64,000 nucleotides of DNA from Blastomonas natatoria (GTDB lineage: Bacteria; Pseudomonadota; Alphaproteobacteria; Sphingomonadales; Sphingomonadaceae), in NCBI RefSeq assembly GCF_003201955.1, contig NZ_QJJM01000004.1, positions 1 through 64,000 of the forward strand. The letters run 5' to 3'. The position numbers and the translations under genes were made by a program. The notes beneath the pieces were generated by a model, which made no database searches, was not told the DNA's origin, and saw only the letters and a program-made list of their open reading frames with translations. This document shows, piece by piece, positions 63,139-64,000 of this stretch (the first letter of the stretch is position 1; every line of letters begins with the position of its first letter).

Positions 63139-64000
63139 TCAGAACCGCGCCGAGACCGTGAGGCCGGCGGTGCGGGGATCGGGCATCTGAGCGGAAATGA
63201 GGCCAGTGTTACCGGGCGTGACGGCAAGCGATTCGAAATAGTTCTCGTCAAAGGCATTGCGGATCCAGACGAAGAAATCATAACGGTCGTTGCGGAAACC
63301 GGCGCGGAAATTGTGCAGCGAATAGCCATCGATATCGGTATAGATCGATCGCGACGCGTTGGACGAGAATTTCGAGCGATAGTTCGCATCGTATCCCGCA
63401 TAGGCATTGCCCTCGATCCCGAACACGGTGGCGGGGACATTATATTCCGCGCCCCAGGAAAACGCCCATTTCGACACGCCCGGCAGCCACTGGCCCGATA
63501 CATCGCAATTGGCCGGGCTGAGCGCGCCTGGGGTCGCGGCAGGCCCCGGCACCTGATTGCCGGTGACCGTGGTGCCACCCGCAAGCTCGGGAGGGCACGG
63601 CGCATCGACGAAGCGCACGAACCTGGCATCGGTGAACGCACCGCTGACATAGGCCGTGAAGCGGTCCGACGGCTGTATGCTGAAGTCCGCCTCGACGCCG
63701 CGGCTGCGCACCTGGTCGGCATTGGCGAGATAACCGCGCAGCACATTGCTGCCGCTGACATTGCTGATGACGCTGGCCTGGAAATCCTGGATGTCGGTCC
63801 AGAAGGCGGCGAGGTTGAGAGTCGCCTTGCGATCCAAGAACTGCGTCTTCAGACCGATCTCGAAATGGTCGACCTTTTCCGGCCTGATCACCGCGACTTC
63901 CAGCGCCGCCGTACCGTCCGCACGGCTGGGCACGCCGTTCAGATTGACCCCGCCCGTCTTGAATGAGCGCGCATAGGTGGCATAGGCGTTGACGGTATCG
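63139..64000 (-). CDS. TonB-dependent receptor, C-terminal part (cut by window end)
   Basis: The last 287 codons of a receptor barrel. DTVNAYATYARSFKTGG at the window edge and KVDHFEIGLKTQFLDRKATLN are standard barrel strands, and the chain ends in RTAGLTVSARF with a terminal phenylalanine. The open frame runs off the end of the window, so the signal peptide and plug are not visible and 64000 is not a real boundary. Its ligand cannot be inferred. It lies 37 nt downstream of the TauE/SafE start and reads in the same direction. Confidence 0.9.
   Translation of the reverse strand, partial: DTVNAYATYARSFKTGGVNLNGVPSRADGTAALEVAVIRPEKVDHFEIGLKTQFLDRKATLNLAAFWTDIQDFQASVISNVSGSNVLRGYLANADQVRSRGVEADFSIQPSDRFTAYVSGAFTDARFVRFVDAPCPPELAGGTTVTGNQVPGPAATPGALSPANCDVSGQWLPGVSKWAFSWGAEYNVPATVFGIEGNAYAGYDANYRSKFSSNASRSIYTDIDGYSLHNFRAGFRNDRYDFFVWIRNAFDENYFESLAVTPGNTGLISAQMPDPRTAGLTVSARF

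Noticed and set aside
1-64000. CRISPR array, insertion sequence, prophage or toxin-antitoxin module
   Set aside because: No regularly spaced repeats, transposase motifs, phage structural genes or toxin-antitoxin pairs could be recognised.

Overview
The window is GC-rich (hand-counted coding stretches run 63-73% GC) and looks like a chromosomal segment of a sphingomonad (Alphaproteobacteria, Sphingomonadales). Supporting this are the gene families present: TonB-dependent receptors of the sphingomonad type, a fused CysNC, a PmpAB-type sulfur cluster, and a D-mannonate dehydratase whose active-site numbering coincides residue for residue with the Novosphingobium aromaticivorans enzyme. I see no rRNA, CRISPR array, integrase, transposase or replication origin. 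There is one tRNA gene (Pro, GGG).

Layout. 1-3.6 kb: a single-chain restriction-modification enzyme with a mosaic, lower-GC recognition half. 3.7-6.8 kb: a hypothetical coiled-coil protein, a divergent cold-shock protein behind a very AT-rich leader, and two L,D-transpeptidase genes, one with an apparent frameshift at its signal peptide. 7.2-11.9 kb: a DUF389 membrane protein, cytochrome b561, a VIT-family metal transporter and a KatG with an export signal. 12.2-16.6 kb: a 1460-residue CheB-CheR-PAS-kinase-receiver-receiver-LuxR protein. 16.7-19.3 kb: small proteins of stress-associated families, including two membrane microproteins of 48 and 55 residues. 19.5-19.8 kb: a 278-nt gapless remnant of a second copy of the restriction-modification gene. 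20.1-26.4 kb: a persulfide/sulfide detoxification operon diverging from a peroxiredoxin-ArsR pair.

26.6-32.9 kb: an MBL-like protein, an aldehyde dehydrogenase with a lipoamide dehydrogenase-type flavoprotein, a LysR remnant, and an exported RidA next to a Tat-exported flavin amine oxidase. 33.6-47.9 kb: a probable glycan/uronate utilisation locus made of a TonB receptor, UxuB, UxaC, a GntR regulator, ManD, KdgK, an MFS transporter, a sulfatase with HEAT-like repeats and an exported family-2 glycosidase. These enzymes make a complete route from D-glucuronate to 2-keto-3-deoxy-6-phosphogluconate. A TTGGT-N3-ACCAA palindrome before the glycosidase gene and a near match before manD suggest that the GntR protein controls both ends.

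48.3-49.2 kb: two lower-GC lipoprotein genes. 49.5-53.9 kb: a paired acyl-CoA dehydrogenase, a secreted beta-propeller protein and a LuxR-type regulator. 54.0-57.6 kb: sulfate activation (cysD, cysNC, cysQ). 57.7-61.4 kb: tRNA-Pro, yajC-secD-secF and a Mth938-domain protein. 61.5-64 kb: a formate/nitrite-type channel, a TauE/SafE exporter and a TonB receptor cut by the window end.

None of the single families is new. The most interesting points are the shared operator and gene content of the uronate/sulfatase locus, the all-in-one signalling protein, the mosaic restriction-modification gene with its decayed copy, the palindrome carrying a Shine-Dalgarno sequence upstream of the regulator beside cysD, and the aromatic-poor cold-shock protein.
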